Source: an uncultured Oscillospiraceae bacterium (GTDB taxonomy: Bacteria; Bacillota; Clostridia; Oscillospirales; Oscillospiraceae). Taken from it: a stretch of DNA of 15,303 bases. The notes below the pieces were generated by a model. It was not told the DNA's origin, made no database searches, and saw nothing but the letters and a program-made list of their open reading frames with translations. This document shows positions 1 to 7,780 of this stretch, piece by piece. Made by a program: the position numbers and the translations under genes. The stretch is from positions 1 through 15,303 of the forward strand of contig CAJUCA010000064.1 of the NCBI GenBank assembly GCA_910585265.1, written 5' to 3'. Position 1 is the stretch's first letter, and the number at the start of each line of letters is the position of its first letter.

Positions 1-132
1 GCGGTGCGCATTTCCGACCGCACAGCGTTCTTCCTGCTGGGGGAGCTGATCGAGTGCGGCGAGACGGAAAGACTGTTCTCCCAGCCGGAGGACCGGCGCA
101 CGGAGGACTACATCACAGGGAGGTTTGGGTAA
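1..132 (+). CDS. pstB: Phosphate ABC transporter ATP-binding protein PstB, C-terminal fragment
   Basis: Only the last 43 codons are in the window; the gene begins to the left. The tail contains ISDRTAFFLLGEL, an ETERLFSQPEDRRTEDYITG-like segment and ends in GRFG, which is the characteristic C-terminus of PstB. PstB is the cytoplasmic ATPase that powers the high-affinity phosphate importer PstSCA. The ABC catalytic motifs themselves lie outside the window, so the call rests on this tail and on phoU following immediately. The TAA stop (130-132) directly abuts the GTG start of phoU, and the ribosome site for phoU lies inside this gene. A pstS-pstC-pstA series is expected to the left but cannot be seen. 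Confidence 0.93.
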   Translation, partial: AVRISDRTAFFLLGELIECGETERLFSQPEDRRTEDYITGRFG

Positions 133-789
133 GTGAGAAGTAAGTTTGATGAACAGCTTGCCCTTTTGAATACGGAACTCATCCAGATGGGGGCGCTGTG
201 CGAGGAGGCCATCTCAAAGGCGGCGAAGGCGTTGGAGAACGGTGACCGCACACTGGCGGAACAGGTCAAGCCGTTGGAGGGCGAGATTGACCAGATGGAG
301 CGGGACATTGAAACGCTGTGCCTGAAGCTGCTGCTCCAGCAGCAGCCGGTGGCCCGGGACCTGCGGCAGATCTCCGCCGCCATGAAGATCATCACGGATA
401 TGGAGCGCATCGGAGATCAGGCTGCCGACATCGCGGAGATCATTCTGGCGATGCTGGCCCAGGGGTATGTGCCGGAGGATGTGGGCCATATCCGGGAAAT
501 GGCGGCGGAGGTCATCAAAATGGTCACGGAAAGCGTGGATTCCTACGTCCAGAAAGATACTGTCCGCGCCAAGCTGGTGATTGCCCATGATGACATTGTG
601 GATCAATGCTTTGACCGGGTAAAACAGGTGCTGATCGGGAACATCGCGGCAAACCCCGACTGCGGCGAACACGCTCTTGATTTGCTGATGATCGACAAAT
701 ATCTGGAGCGTATTGGAGATCATGCGGTCAATATTGCGGAATGGGTGATTTTTGCCGTGACCGGGGAACACAAAGGAGAAGCGCTATGA
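133..789 (+). CDS. phoU: Phosphate-specific transport system accessory protein PhoU
   Basis: A 218-aa protein of the usual PhoU length made of two helical PhoU repeats. Each repeat shows the metal-binding E/DxxxD-type signature: DMERIGDQAADI near residues 89-100 and KYLERIGDHAVNI near 189-201. PhoU is a peripheral cytoplasmic protein that couples PstSCAB activity to the PhoR kinase and represses Pho signalling when phosphate is plentiful. The start is a GTG placed directly after the pstB stop, with GGGAGG at 118-123 as ribosome site. The gene overlaps the next start by four bases (ATGA at 786-789), so pstB, phoU and the two-component genes are almost certainly cotranscribed and translationally coupled. 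Confidence 0.96.
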   Translation: MRSKFDEQLALLNTELIQMGALCEEAISKAAKALENGDRTLAEQVKPLEGEIDQMERDIETLCLKLLLQQQPVARDLRQISAAMKIITDMERIGDQAADIAEIILAMLAQGYVPEDVGHIREMAAEVIKMVTESVDSYVQKDTVRAKLVIAHDDIVDQCFDRVKQVLIGNIAANPDCGEHALDLLMIDKYLERIGDHAVNIAEWVIFAVTGEHKGEAL

Positions 790-1460
790 TTTGGTGTGTA
801 GAGGACGATGCCAGCATTCGGGATATTGAGCTTTACACCCTGCGCTCCACCGGCTTTGAGGCCAGGGGCTTTGAGGACGGCGGAGCGTTCCTGGCGGCGC
901 TGGAAACAGAGCGGCCGGAGCTTGTCATTCTGGATGTCATGCTGCCGGGAATGGACGGCGTGGAGCTGCTGCGGCGAATGAAAGCGGCGGCGCATCTTGC
1001 GGATATTCCCGTCATTATGGCCACCGCCAAGGACGCGGAATACGATAAAATCCAAAGCCTGGATCTGGGCGCGGACGATTACCTGGTGAAACCCTTCGGT
1101 ATGATGGAAATGGTGTCGCGGGTAAAAGCCGTCCTGCGCCGCTGCCAGCCAGCATCTCCGGCAAAGCAGTTGACAGCCGGTGGTCTGACGATGGATCTGG
1201 AAGAACGGACAGTTACCGCAGACGGAGCGCGTATTTTGCTCACCTACAAAGAATTTGAACTGCTTCGCCTGTTCCTCTCCCGCTCCGGCGTTGCGTTCAC
1301 CAGGGAACAGCTTTTATCCGACATTTGGGGCGTGGATTACATCGGGGAAACCCGGACGGTTGATATGCACATCAAGACGCTCCGGCAGAAGCTGGGAGAC
1401 TATGGCGGGATGATCGAAACGGTGCGGCATATCGGCTACCGGCTGGAGGCAAAGGCATGA
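786..1460 (+). CDS. phoP: PhoP/PhoB-type OmpR-family response regulator
   Basis: A 224-aa response regulator. The receiver domain occupies about residues 1-118, with acidic residues D7 and D8, phosphoacceptor D50 in VILDVMLPG, T80 and K102 in the VKPF turn. The winged-helix DNA-binding domain occupies about 128-222, with the typical TYKEFELL and RTVDMHIKTLRQKLG stretches and a closing HIGYRL. The open frame extends left to 741, but ATG 786 is preferred: AAAGGAGAA lies just upstream, the protein then starts at the first beta strand (MIWCVEDD), and it overlaps phoU by ATGA. Phosphorylated by the adjacent kinase, it should bind Pho boxes and activate pst and other phosphate-starvation genes. Assignment to the Pho pathway rests on neighbours, because the family itself is broad. 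Confidence 0.95.
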   Translation: MIWCVEDDASIRDIELYTLRSTGFEARGFEDGGAFLAALETERPELVILDVMLPGMDGVELLRRMKAAAHLADIPVIMATAKDAEYDKIQSLDLGADDYLVKPFGMMEMVSRVKAVLRRCQPASPAKQLTAGGLTMDLEERTVTADGARILLTYKEFELLRLFLSRSGVAFTREQLLSDIWGVDYIGETRTVDMHIKTLRQKLGDYGGMIETVRHIGYRLEAKA

Positions 1461-3148
1461 CAAAGAAAATCTTCCGTTCTATCCTGCTGGCGGCGGTTTC
1501 CGTTCTCCTGGCAAGCCTGGTGATTATCATGGGCTGTCTGTATGACTATTACAGAAACGTCCAAGAGAAACAGCTGCGGGATGAACTTCGTTTGGCCTCT
1601 TATGGGGTGGAAGCAGGTGGAAGCGGCTATTTGGAGCAGTTGGCCTCTCCCTATCGGTTTGCGTCCGTAGCGGACTGCCGCCTGACCTGGATCGCTGCTG
1701 ACGGCAAGGTGTTGTTCGATACCCATGTCCCGGCGGCGGAGATGGAAAACCACGCAGATCGGGCGGAGGTTCGGGAAGCCATGGCCGAAGGTGAAAGCGG
1801 CGGGGTTCGCTATTCCGAGACATTGACCGAGCGGACGCTGTACTATGCACAGCGGCTGACGGATGGAACCGTCCTGCGTATTTCCATCAGCCAGTTGACG
1901 GTGTTTGCCCTGGCGATGGGGATGCTTCAGCCGATTTTGCTGACTGCAATCATAGCGGCCATTCTCTCCGCTCTGCTGGCCCATCGGATGGCGAAAAGCA
2001 TCGTTGCGCCGCTGAACCGTCTGGACTTGGACAGGCCACTGGAAAACGATGCCTATGAGGAATTATCTCCTCTCCTGGGACGTATCCACCAGCAGCACAG
2101 GCAGATCGAGGCACAGCTCCGGGAATTGGGGCGAAAAACCGAGGAATTTGAGCAGATCACAGAAAACATGGGCGAGGGGCTTGTTCTGCTGGATGGGAAA
2201 GGTGTCGTTTTAAGCATCAATCCCGCCGCGAGGACAATTTTTCATGCGGACAGTGCCTGCGTTGGACAGGAATTTCTTGTGATAGACCGTGACCATACAA
2301 TCAATCTTGCTGTTCAGACCGCACTGGAAAGAGGACATAGCGAAGTCCGCGCTGTGCGAAATGACCGGGAGTATCAATTTGACATCAGCCGGATCACAGT
2401 GGACGGACTTACAGCGGGAACGGTGCTGCTGGCCTTTGATGTGACAGAACAGGCCGCCGCAGAACGCAGCCGCCGGGAGTTTACCGCCAACGTGTCCCAT
2501 GAATTGAAAACGCCCCTGCAATCCATCATGGGCAGCGCCGAGCTGTTAGAGAACGGCCTTGTCAAGCAGGAGGATGTTCCACAGTTTGTCGGCGTCATCC
2601 GTACAGAGGCGGCGCGGCTGGTAACGTTGGTGGAGGACATTATTCACTTGTCGCAGCTGGACGAGGGGACCGCGCCGGAAAAGGAGCAGGTGAATCTTTT
2701 GGAGCTTGCGGACAGTGCGGCTTCCGCTCTGCGGGAGCGGGCGGAGGAACGGCGGATTTCCCTGTCTGTGGCTGGTGAAGGGGCCGTGATAAACGGAGTG
2801 CGGGGGTTCTTGTATGAAATGTTCTATAATCTGATTGATAACGCCATCAAATATAACATAGACGGCGGCAGGGTAGAGGTTTCCGTTTCGGCAGGTGATG
2901 CCGGCACAACTGTTTCTGTGAAAGACACCGGGATCGGCATTCCGCCGGAGTATCAGGCCAGGGTGTTTGAACGGTTTTTCCGGGTGGATAAGAGCCGCTC
3001 CAAGGCTTCCGGCGGCACCGGGCTGGGGCTGTCGATTGTGAAGCATATTGCGCAGTACCATCACGCAGAAATTAGACTGCAAAGCGGAATTGGAAGCGGA
3101 ACCAATATTGAAATCCTGTTTGGCTTGAGGGAAATGAGAGATTTTTGA
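1457..3148 (+). CDS. phoR: PhoR-type membrane sensor histidine kinase
   Basis: A 563-aa sensor kinase. Two membrane segments lie at about residues 8-28 and 150-175, bracketing an extracytoplasmic sensor of about 120 residues. A PAS-like domain spans about 230-330. The HisKA dimerisation domain carries phosphoacceptor H348 in NVSHELKTPL. The ATPase domain shows the N box NLIDNAIKYN (458-467), G1 DTGIGI (490-495), F box FERFFRVD (504-511) and G2 GGTGLGL (519-525). All catalytic boxes are intact. The ATG overlaps the regulator stop by four bases, and GGAGG lies about 8 nt upstream. It is the last gene of the pst-pho operon. The order pstB-phoU-regulator-kinase supports PhoR identity over another sensor. 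Confidence 0.94.
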   Translation: MTKKIFRSILLAAVSVLLASLVIIMGCLYDYYRNVQEKQLRDELRLASYGVEAGGSGYLEQLASPYRFASVADCRLTWIAADGKVLFDTHVPAAEMENHADRAEVREAMAEGESGGVRYSETLTERTLYYAQRLTDGTVLRISISQLTVFALAMGMLQPILLTAIIAAILSALLAHRMAKSIVAPLNRLDLDRPLENDAYEELSPLLGRIHQQHRQIEAQLRELGRKTEEFEQITENMGEGLVLLDGKGVVLSINPAARTIFHADSACVGQEFLVIDRDHTINLAVQTALERGHSEVRAVRNDREYQFDISRITVDGLTAGTVLLAFDVTEQAAAERSRREFTANVSHELKTPLQSIMGSAELLENGLVKQEDVPQFVGVIRTEAARLVTLVEDIIHLSQLDEGTAPEKEQVNLLELADSAASALRERAEERRISLSVAGEGAVINGVRGFLYEMFYNLIDNAIKYNIDGGRVEVSVSAGDAGTTVSVKDTGIGIPPEYQARVFERFFRVDKSRSKASGGTGLGLSIVKHIAQYHHAEIRLQSGIGSGTNIEILFGLREMRDF

Positions 3149-3161
3149 AACTTACCCTTGA

Positions 3162-3275
3162 CAAAAGCTCTCTGAGGACAATGTGACGGGCAAGCTGACA
3201 GGCGAACGGTTTGCCCAGCTGTCCACAACCTATGAAATGAGCTTAGCAGAATTGAAGCAGTCGTTGAAAGGCTGA
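3162..3275 (+). pseudogene. C-terminal remnant of a large serine recombinase
   Basis: A frame closed by TGA at 3159-3161 and TGA at 3273-3275 encodes about 37 residues, beginning QKLSEDNVTGKLTGERF and ending SLKG. The EDNVxGKLxxERFxxLSxxYE pattern is typical of the region behind the zinc-ribbon in large serine recombinases of Clostridia transposons and integrative elements. The catalytic N-terminal domain and most of the protein are missing and there is no start site, so this is a decayed fragment. It lies 13 nt after the phoR stop. Identification is by pattern recognition of a short segment. Confidence 0.6.
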
Positions 3276-3472
3276 GTGCCATTCGATTTGCGCCTCCAAA
3301 TCCAGCCAGTAGGCGCTCTCCTTCTCCATCACCTGTCAGCTGAGAAGCCGAGGGCTTCCAGTTCAAGCCTGTCCTGTTCCTCTGGTGCAAGCTTCTGACT
3401 GATCATCAGTATAACCTTCACGTCTTCCGACACCACACCAGCTTCTCCCCCCAAATCAAAGCCAGCCAGGTC
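3243..3472 (-). pseudogene. Degraded minus-strand ORF scraps, function unknown
   Basis: Two short minus-strand frames look coding-like but cannot form one gene as they stand. The first, right-hand part (3472-3329) contains SEDVKVILMISQKLAPEEQD and ends SADR before a TGA. The second (ATG at 3329, TAA at 3243-3245) begins MEKESAYWLDLEAQIEW and is in another frame. A single frame slip near 3329 would join them into a helical, charged protein segment. No ribosome site or family is recognised. The remnant overlaps the recombinase scrap on the opposite strand, consistent with leftover mobile-element DNA, but it may be chance. Confidence 0.25.
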
Positions 3473-3494
3473 CTACCAGACCTGGCCGGCTTTT
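3461..3494. terminator. Bidirectional intrinsic terminator between phoR and the GH112 gene
   Basis: A 12-bp stem pairs 3461-3472 with 3479-3490 with one G-T type mismatch and a 6-nt loop. It is flanked by AAA on the left and TTTT on the right. On the minus strand it lies about 20 nt behind the stop of the phosphorylase gene. On the plus strand it is the first strong hairpin after the phoR operon. It therefore probably ends both converging transcripts. Confidence 0.75.
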
Positions 3495-3513
3495 ACCATC
3501 CCTACCCCGTCAC

Positions 3514-5685
3514 TCAGATCTCATACCACCGGATCTCATTAGAGGCCAGATCCAGCGGGAAGCTGGACCCATCCCCCCGGTAAACGGTGGTGGACTGGGG
3601 CTCATAGGTGTTGTTGACAGCGCAATACTTGCCGTTGGCGGGGAACGCGTGAACCTCCACGTTCAGGTTAGAGGAGAACCAGCAATGCAGGGCATCCTCC
3701 CCGTGGGCCGCCCACAGGATGGCCCGGTGGAGCAGACGGCTGTTCTCAAAGGAGTAGGGCAGGCCGGAGAGATAGACCGCCCGGCCCTGTCCGTAGCCGT
3801 TGGCGGCCATCTGGACCTCCCGGTCGTGCTGGATCAGCACCTGCGCACCCTCCAGCGCGTAAATCCCCTTCTGGCCCTCGCCGAAGTCCACCTCGCCGGG
3901 GGTGGTGTCCGCCAGGATGAAGTGGTCCGGGTGCTCCTCCCAGTTATACTTGTCGTAGCCCAGGGTGAAGCCCGTCTCCTTTTCCACCCCCAAGGCCCCG
4001 GCCAGCTGGAAGTAACGGCCCTGGTACTGGTGGCCGGAGGGCTCGCCTACGCCGATCAACCCGCCGCCGTTCCACAGGAAGCCCCGGATGGCGGCGGACA
4101 CCTCCGGGTCCTCCCAGACTGCGCCGCCGGTGTGGGCGGTGTCCCCGTCCCCCACGTTGATCAGCACGTCAATGCCGTCCAGCACATGGGGGTCGGCCTT
4201 CACCTCGTCAAAGCTGAGGAAGCGCACATCGAAGGGCGCGCCGGACAGGGCCTCAATGACCCCGGCATAGGAGTAATTCCGCTTCTGGTACAGGGCGTGG
4301 TGCACCATGTGGCAGCCCCAGGAGCGGGCCTTGCCCCAGCAGTTCAGCACCGCCACGGCCTTGGCGCAGTAGGGGGTGGTGCCCTTGATGTTCTCGTAAA
4401 GCTCCCGGAACTCGTTGCAGACGCTCTCCACGTAGTCAATGAACTCGGGGAACTGGCAGGCCAGCTTCAGATAGCCGCCGTAGCCAATGCGGTCGATGGG
4501 CTTGCGCAGGATGGCCCGGCGGGCGGTGACCCAGTTCTCCCGGGCCTCCCCCACCGGATCTCCCCCCTCGTGGAAGGTGTCGGGGAAGAAGTAGGGCAGG
4601 AAGCGGCCCTCGGTGTATTTCACGCCGGGGATATCGCTGATCAGGCGCAGGGTGGAGCCGTTGCCCACAGAGCCCACCACGGCGTCCAGCCCGATGGTCT
4701 TGAACTCCTCCAGGTAGGGCTCGGTGCCGATGAAGTGGTCGCCCAGGAACATCATGGCCTCCTTGCCCAGCTCGTGGGTGATGTCCACCATCTCCTTGGC
4801 CAGGGCGGCCACCTCCCTGCGCTGGAAGGCCATGAAATCCTTGAATTCCTTGCTGGGTGCCCGGTACTGGTTGTTGTAGTAGCCCTGATCGATGATAAAC
4901 TCGGGGCGGAAGGTGTAGCCCGCCTCCTTCTCAAACTGCTCCAGGATATAGGGGGAGACGGAGGCGGAGTAGCCGTACCAGTCTACGTACTTCTCCCGCT
5001 TCAGCTCGTCGAAGATGAGGGTGAACTGGTGGAAGAAGGTGGTGTACCGGATCACGTTCACGTAGGGGTGGTCCGCGATGAACTTCCTCAGCCGCTCCAT
5101 GGTGAAGGCCCGGGTCTTGGGCTGGCGCACGTCGAAGGTGATCTGGTGCTCGAAGTCCTTCCAGCCGTTGGTGACGGCGTTATACATATGCACCGGGTCC
5201 CAGATCAGGTAGGCCAGGAAGCTGACGGTGTACTCGTGGAAGGGAACGGGGGCGGGGATGGTGACACAGCCCGTCCCCTCGTCATAGTCCCAGTCCGCCG
5301 GGGGAATGGGCGTCCCGGCGGTGCGGTCCACCACCTCCCACCAGCGTTTGATGTTGTCCCGGGTGTTTACCTGCATCAGCTCGCCGCTGACCCCCTTCAT
5401 CAAGGGGATGGACAGGGGCCCGCCCGGGGCGGTGTAAAAGCCCGTCATGATATAGCACTGCTGCACCTCGTCGGGGTTGGCCTTGGCCCAGGCGTTGTCC
5501 TTCCGGGTGGTGTAATAGGTGGAGTAGACCTTGGCGTCCACCGATTTCAGTTCCTCGGGATAGTCGGTGCCGTCGCAGTCCCGGATGGCGTCCGCCCCCC
5601 AACGCTGGAGCAGCGCGAGGGTCTCGGGCACCACGTCCACGTCGGTGGGGATGGTGACGCGGCCTTTGTTGATTGTATTTGCCAT
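3514..5685 (-). CDS. lnpA: GH112 1,3-beta-galactosyl-N-acetylhexosamine (lacto-N-biose/galacto-N-biose) phosphorylase
   Basis: A 723-aa cytoplasmic enzyme close to the length of bifidobacterial GLNBP. Family blocks are seen in order: RWGADAIRDCDGT (28-40), WEVVDRTAGT (116-125), HEYTVSFLAYLIWDP (150-164), MMFLGDHFIGTEPY (311-324), PGVKYTEGRFLPYFFPDTF (after 350), and GVGEPSGHQYQGRYFQLA in the C-terminal half. D316 matches the acid catalyst known as D313 in the Bifidobacterium enzyme (alignment from memory). The family phosphorolyses Gal-beta-1,3-GlcNAc or Gal-beta-1,3-GalNAc to Gal-1-phosphate and HexNAc; some members use galactosyl-rhamnose, so the exact substrate is an inference. No signal peptide is visible, fitting intracellular cleavage after import by the neighbouring ABC system. 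Only a GAGGGG about 13 nt before the ATG serves as a ribosome site. It is the last gene of its operon. Confidence 0.93.
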   Translation of the reverse strand: MANTINKGRVTIPTDVDVVPETLALLQRWGADAIRDCDGTDYPEELKSVDAKVYSTYYTTRKDNAWAKANPDEVQQCYIMTGFYTAPGGPLSIPLMKGVSGELMQVNTRDNIKRWWEVVDRTAGTPIPPADWDYDEGTGCVTIPAPVPFHEYTVSFLAYLIWDPVHMYNAVTNGWKDFEHQITFDVRQPKTRAFTMERLRKFIADHPYVNVIRYTTFFHQFTLIFDELKREKYVDWYGYSASVSPYILEQFEKEAGYTFRPEFIIDQGYYNNQYRAPSKEFKDFMAFQRREVAALAKEMVDITHELGKEAMMFLGDHFIGTEPYLEEFKTIGLDAVVGSVGNGSTLRLISDIPGVKYTEGRFLPYFFPDTFHEGGDPVGEARENWVTARRAILRKPIDRIGYGGYLKLACQFPEFIDYVESVCNEFRELYENIKGTTPYCAKAVAVLNCWGKARSWGCHMVHHALYQKRNYSYAGVIEALSGAPFDVRFLSFDEVKADPHVLDGIDVLINVGDGDTAHTGGAVWEDPEVSAAIRGFLWNGGGLIGVGEPSGHQYQGRYFQLAGALGVEKETGFTLGYDKYNWEEHPDHFILADTTPGEVDFGEGQKGIYALEGAQVLIQHDREVQMAANGYGQGRAVYLSGLPYSFENSRLLHRAILWAAHGEDALHCWFSSNLNVEVHAFPANGKYCAVNNTYEPQSTTVYRGDGSSFPLDLASNEIRWYEI

Positions 5686-5709
5686 AGTTGAAAGAGTTCC
5701 CCTCTCGTG

Positions 5710-5738
5710 CCGCTCCCCCCGGCGGCCGGGGGGAGCGG
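5710..5738 (-). promoter_or_regulatory. GC-rich intercistronic hairpin in front of the phosphorylase gene
   Basis: A perfect 13-bp stem, 5710-5722 pairing with 5726-5738, with a 3-nt loop. On the transcribed minus strand it ends 24 nt before the ATG of the phosphorylase, right beside its ribosome site. No T-tract follows, so it is not a normal terminator. It may act as an mRNA-stabilising, processing or translational-control element. The rest of the 5686-5918 gap shows only weak inverted repeats and no convincing promoter. Confidence 0.6.
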
Positions 5739-5918
5739 GAAGATATGACGATCCTTAGATCTTGTATTTGCAGCCTCTGAACGCTGGTCTGGACGGGTCC
5801 TTTCCGCCATCCCCCGCAGCATTTCTCTTAGCGTACACAAAGTATGCCCGGGAAATACGCCTTATCCGGCGAAAAAATCCCTGGTCCAGACGGCAGCTTC
5901 GGCTGTAAAGACAGGCTC

Positions 5919-6788
5919 TTACCCCTTGACGCCGCCGCCGGTGACGCCGGAGATGATTTTCTCGGACAGGAAGATGTAGAGCAGGAAGGTGGGCAGGAAC
6001 ACGATGATAACAGCCGCGAACATACCACCCATCTGGCCGGTCTGCTTCATGGCGTTGATGATGTTCAGTAAGCCCACGCCCACGGGGGCCATAGACTCGT
6101 TGCTGGTAAAGATCAGGGCCATGAAGAACTCGTTCCACACGGACATAAAGTTGAAGATGGTTACCGTCACGATGGCGGGCTGCACCAGGGGCAGCATGAT
6201 CTTCAGGAAGGTCTTAGGCGCGCTGCACCCGTCCAGATAGGCGGCCTCCTCATAGGCCCGGGACAGGGTGGAGAAGAAGTCCAGGAGGTAAATGGTGGTA
6301 TAGGGCACCCGGAGGAGGATGTAGAGCACCATCAGCAGGATCCGGCCCTTGATCCCCCACTGCACGGACAGGGAGTAGATGGGCATGATCACCATGATGA
6401 CGGGCACGCTCATGGCGATGACCAGACCGATGCGCAGGGCCTTGCCGCCGGTGAACTTCCAGCGGGACAGCACATAGGCCGCCGGGGCGGAGATAGCCAG
6501 CACGCCCACGCAGGACACCACGGAGTACAGCAGGGAGTTGCCGAAGAACACGGACACGTTCTGGGTGTTCCAGGCGGTGACGTAGTTCTCCCAGTGGAAG
6601 CCGGTGGCAAACTTGAAGATCTGCCCCTGATAGATGTCCCGGGAGGTGGACAGGCTGGCCCCGATGATCCAGCCCAGCATAACCACGGTGAAGGCCAGCC
6701 AGAGCAGGACGATGATGTAGCCGGGAAGGAGGCGGAGCTCCCTGCGCCAGTTGATCCTGGCGCGGTAGGTATTCTTTTCCTTTTTCAT
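5919..6788 (-). CDS. Carbohydrate ABC transporter permease, MalG/LacG type
   Basis: A 289-aa inner-membrane permease (binding-protein-dependent transport family) with about six hydrophobic segments, the first at about residues 21-43. The cytoplasmic coupling loop is canonical: EEAAYLDGCS then KIMLPLVQP around residues 180-204, matching EAAxxxGxxxxxxxxxIxLP. The frame is open back to an ATG at 6821, but ATG 6788 is chosen: GAGAGGGGGAG sits 7 nt upstream and this start gives MKKEKN, whereas the longer form would overlap the upstream permease. It lies 16 nt behind that gene. The pair forms the channel of a sugar importer. No ATPase is encoded nearby, so a shared MsmK-type ATPase elsewhere is likely. 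Confidence 0.93.
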   Translation of the reverse strand: MKKEKNTYRARINWRRELRLLPGYIIVLLWLAFTVVMLGWIIGASLSTSRDIYQGQIFKFATGFHWENYVTAWNTQNVSVFFGNSLLYSVVSCVGVLAISAPAAYVLSRWKFTGGKALRIGLVIAMSVPVIMVIMPIYSLSVQWGIKGRILLMVLYILLRVPYTTIYLLDFFSTLSRAYEEAAYLDGCSAPKTFLKIMLPLVQPAIVTVTIFNFMSVWNEFFMALIFTSNESMAPVGVGLLNIINAMKQTGQMGGMFAAVIIVFLPTFLLYIFLSEKIISGVTGGGVKG

Positions 6789-6804
6789 ATTCGCTCCCCC
6801 TCTC

Positions 6805-7698
6805 TCAGTATTCCAGGTCATTGCCCTTAAAGAGCCACTCGGTAACCAGGTACACGGCGATGATAATCAACGTCAGCACCACGCCCACCGCCGCGCCTGC
6901 CCCGGCGTCCCGCTGGGTGATGCCCTTCCCTCCGAACACCATGTCGTACAGGTAGATCACCGGCACGATGGTGGACGACTCGGTGTCGATGGGGGAGAAC
7001 ATCTTCGTCCACAGGAAGAAGGTGGTGGTGTTGATGCTCCAGAAGGTGAGGGAGGTCTTAATGACGCCCTTCAGCAGGGGCAGGGTGATTCGGGTGAACT
7101 GGGACACTTTGCCCGCGCCGTCGATGGTGGCGGCCTCATAGAGATCCTGGGGGATGCCCTCAATGCCGCTGATGTAGATCAGCATATAGTAGCCCACGCT
7201 GCCGAATACGAAGGAGCCGGTCATGGCCCAGAACTTCAAATCGGTGCCCAGCCACTTGATCTTTTCGCCGCCGAAGAGCTGGACAATCTCGTTGAGCAGT
7301 CCGTAATCATAGTTGAAGATGTACTGGATCCACATGGTGGCCAGGGCCACCGCGCTAATGATGTTGGGCAGGTAGATGACGGCCCGGAAGAACTTCTTGC
7401 CCCGGATGCCGCTGGTGACTACCACCGACATCAGCATCGCGAGGGCCAGGGTGATAATGCCGCCCACGAACCAGATCAGCAGCATATTGCGCATGGAAGT
7501 CAGGAAGCTCGCGCTCTTGAAGATTTTCAGGTAATTGCCCAGGCCGTAGAAGCTCCAGTCCGCCATGGTGGCGGTGACGCTTTCCACCTGGAAGAAGCTC
7601 ATCAGCACCGTGCGGCACACGGGGTAGACGAACATGATCAGCAGGGACAGCACGGCGGGCAGGCTGAACCAGAAGATCATGGCTTTGTTCTTTTTCAA
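6805..7698 (-). CDS. Carbohydrate ABC transporter permease, MalF/LacF type
   Basis: A 297-aa membrane permease with about six transmembrane segments. The EAA loop YEAATIDGAGKVSQFTRITL plus PLL lies at about residues 188-209. The start is a TTG at 7698, giving MKKNKAMIFW; AGGAGAGGG stands about 5 nt before it, while the next ATG (7680) would be more than 20 nt away from that site. It partners with the downstream MalG-type permease. The gene follows the binding-protein gene across an 82-nt gap containing a strong hairpin, so it is probably expressed at a lower level than the binding protein. Confidence 0.93.
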   Translation of the reverse strand: MKKNKAMIFWFSLPAVLSLLIMFVYPVCRTVLMSFFQVESVTATMADWSFYGLGNYLKIFKSASFLTSMRNMLLIWFVGGIITLALAMLMSVVVTSGIRGKKFFRAVIYLPNIISAVALATMWIQYIFNYDYGLLNEIVQLFGGEKIKWLGTDLKFWAMTGSFVFGSVGYYMLIYISGIEGIPQDLYEAATIDGAGKVSQFTRITLPLLKGVIKTSLTFWSINTTTFFLWTKMFSPIDTESSTIVPVIYLYDMVFGGKGITQRDAGAGAAVGVVLTLIIIAVYLVTEWLFKGNDLEY

Positions 7699-7721
7699 AG
7701 TGCCCTCTCCTTTCTAAGCCG

Positions 7722-7762
7722 GGATAGAAAAGGCAGGCGGCGCCATGGGGGCGCCGCCTGCC
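7722..7762 (-). terminator. Strong hairpin between binding-protein and permease genes (partial terminator)
   Basis: A perfect 13-bp stem pairs 7732-7744 with 7750-7762 around a 5-nt loop. On the transcribed minus strand it is followed by TTTTCTAT. It lies 19 nt after the binding-protein stop and 34 nt before the TTG start of the first permease. This is the classic layout that protects the upstream mRNA and lets only part of transcription pass, giving excess binding protein. Confidence 0.75.
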
Positions 7763-7780
7763 AGCGCGACGGATGTAGTC

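Noticed and set aside
3649..5691. 680-codon open frame on the plus strand opposite the phosphorylase gene
   Set aside because: It is an antisense shadow made by GC-rich third positions; its Val/Gly/His-rich product has no domain, and the opposite strand encodes a clear GH112 enzyme.
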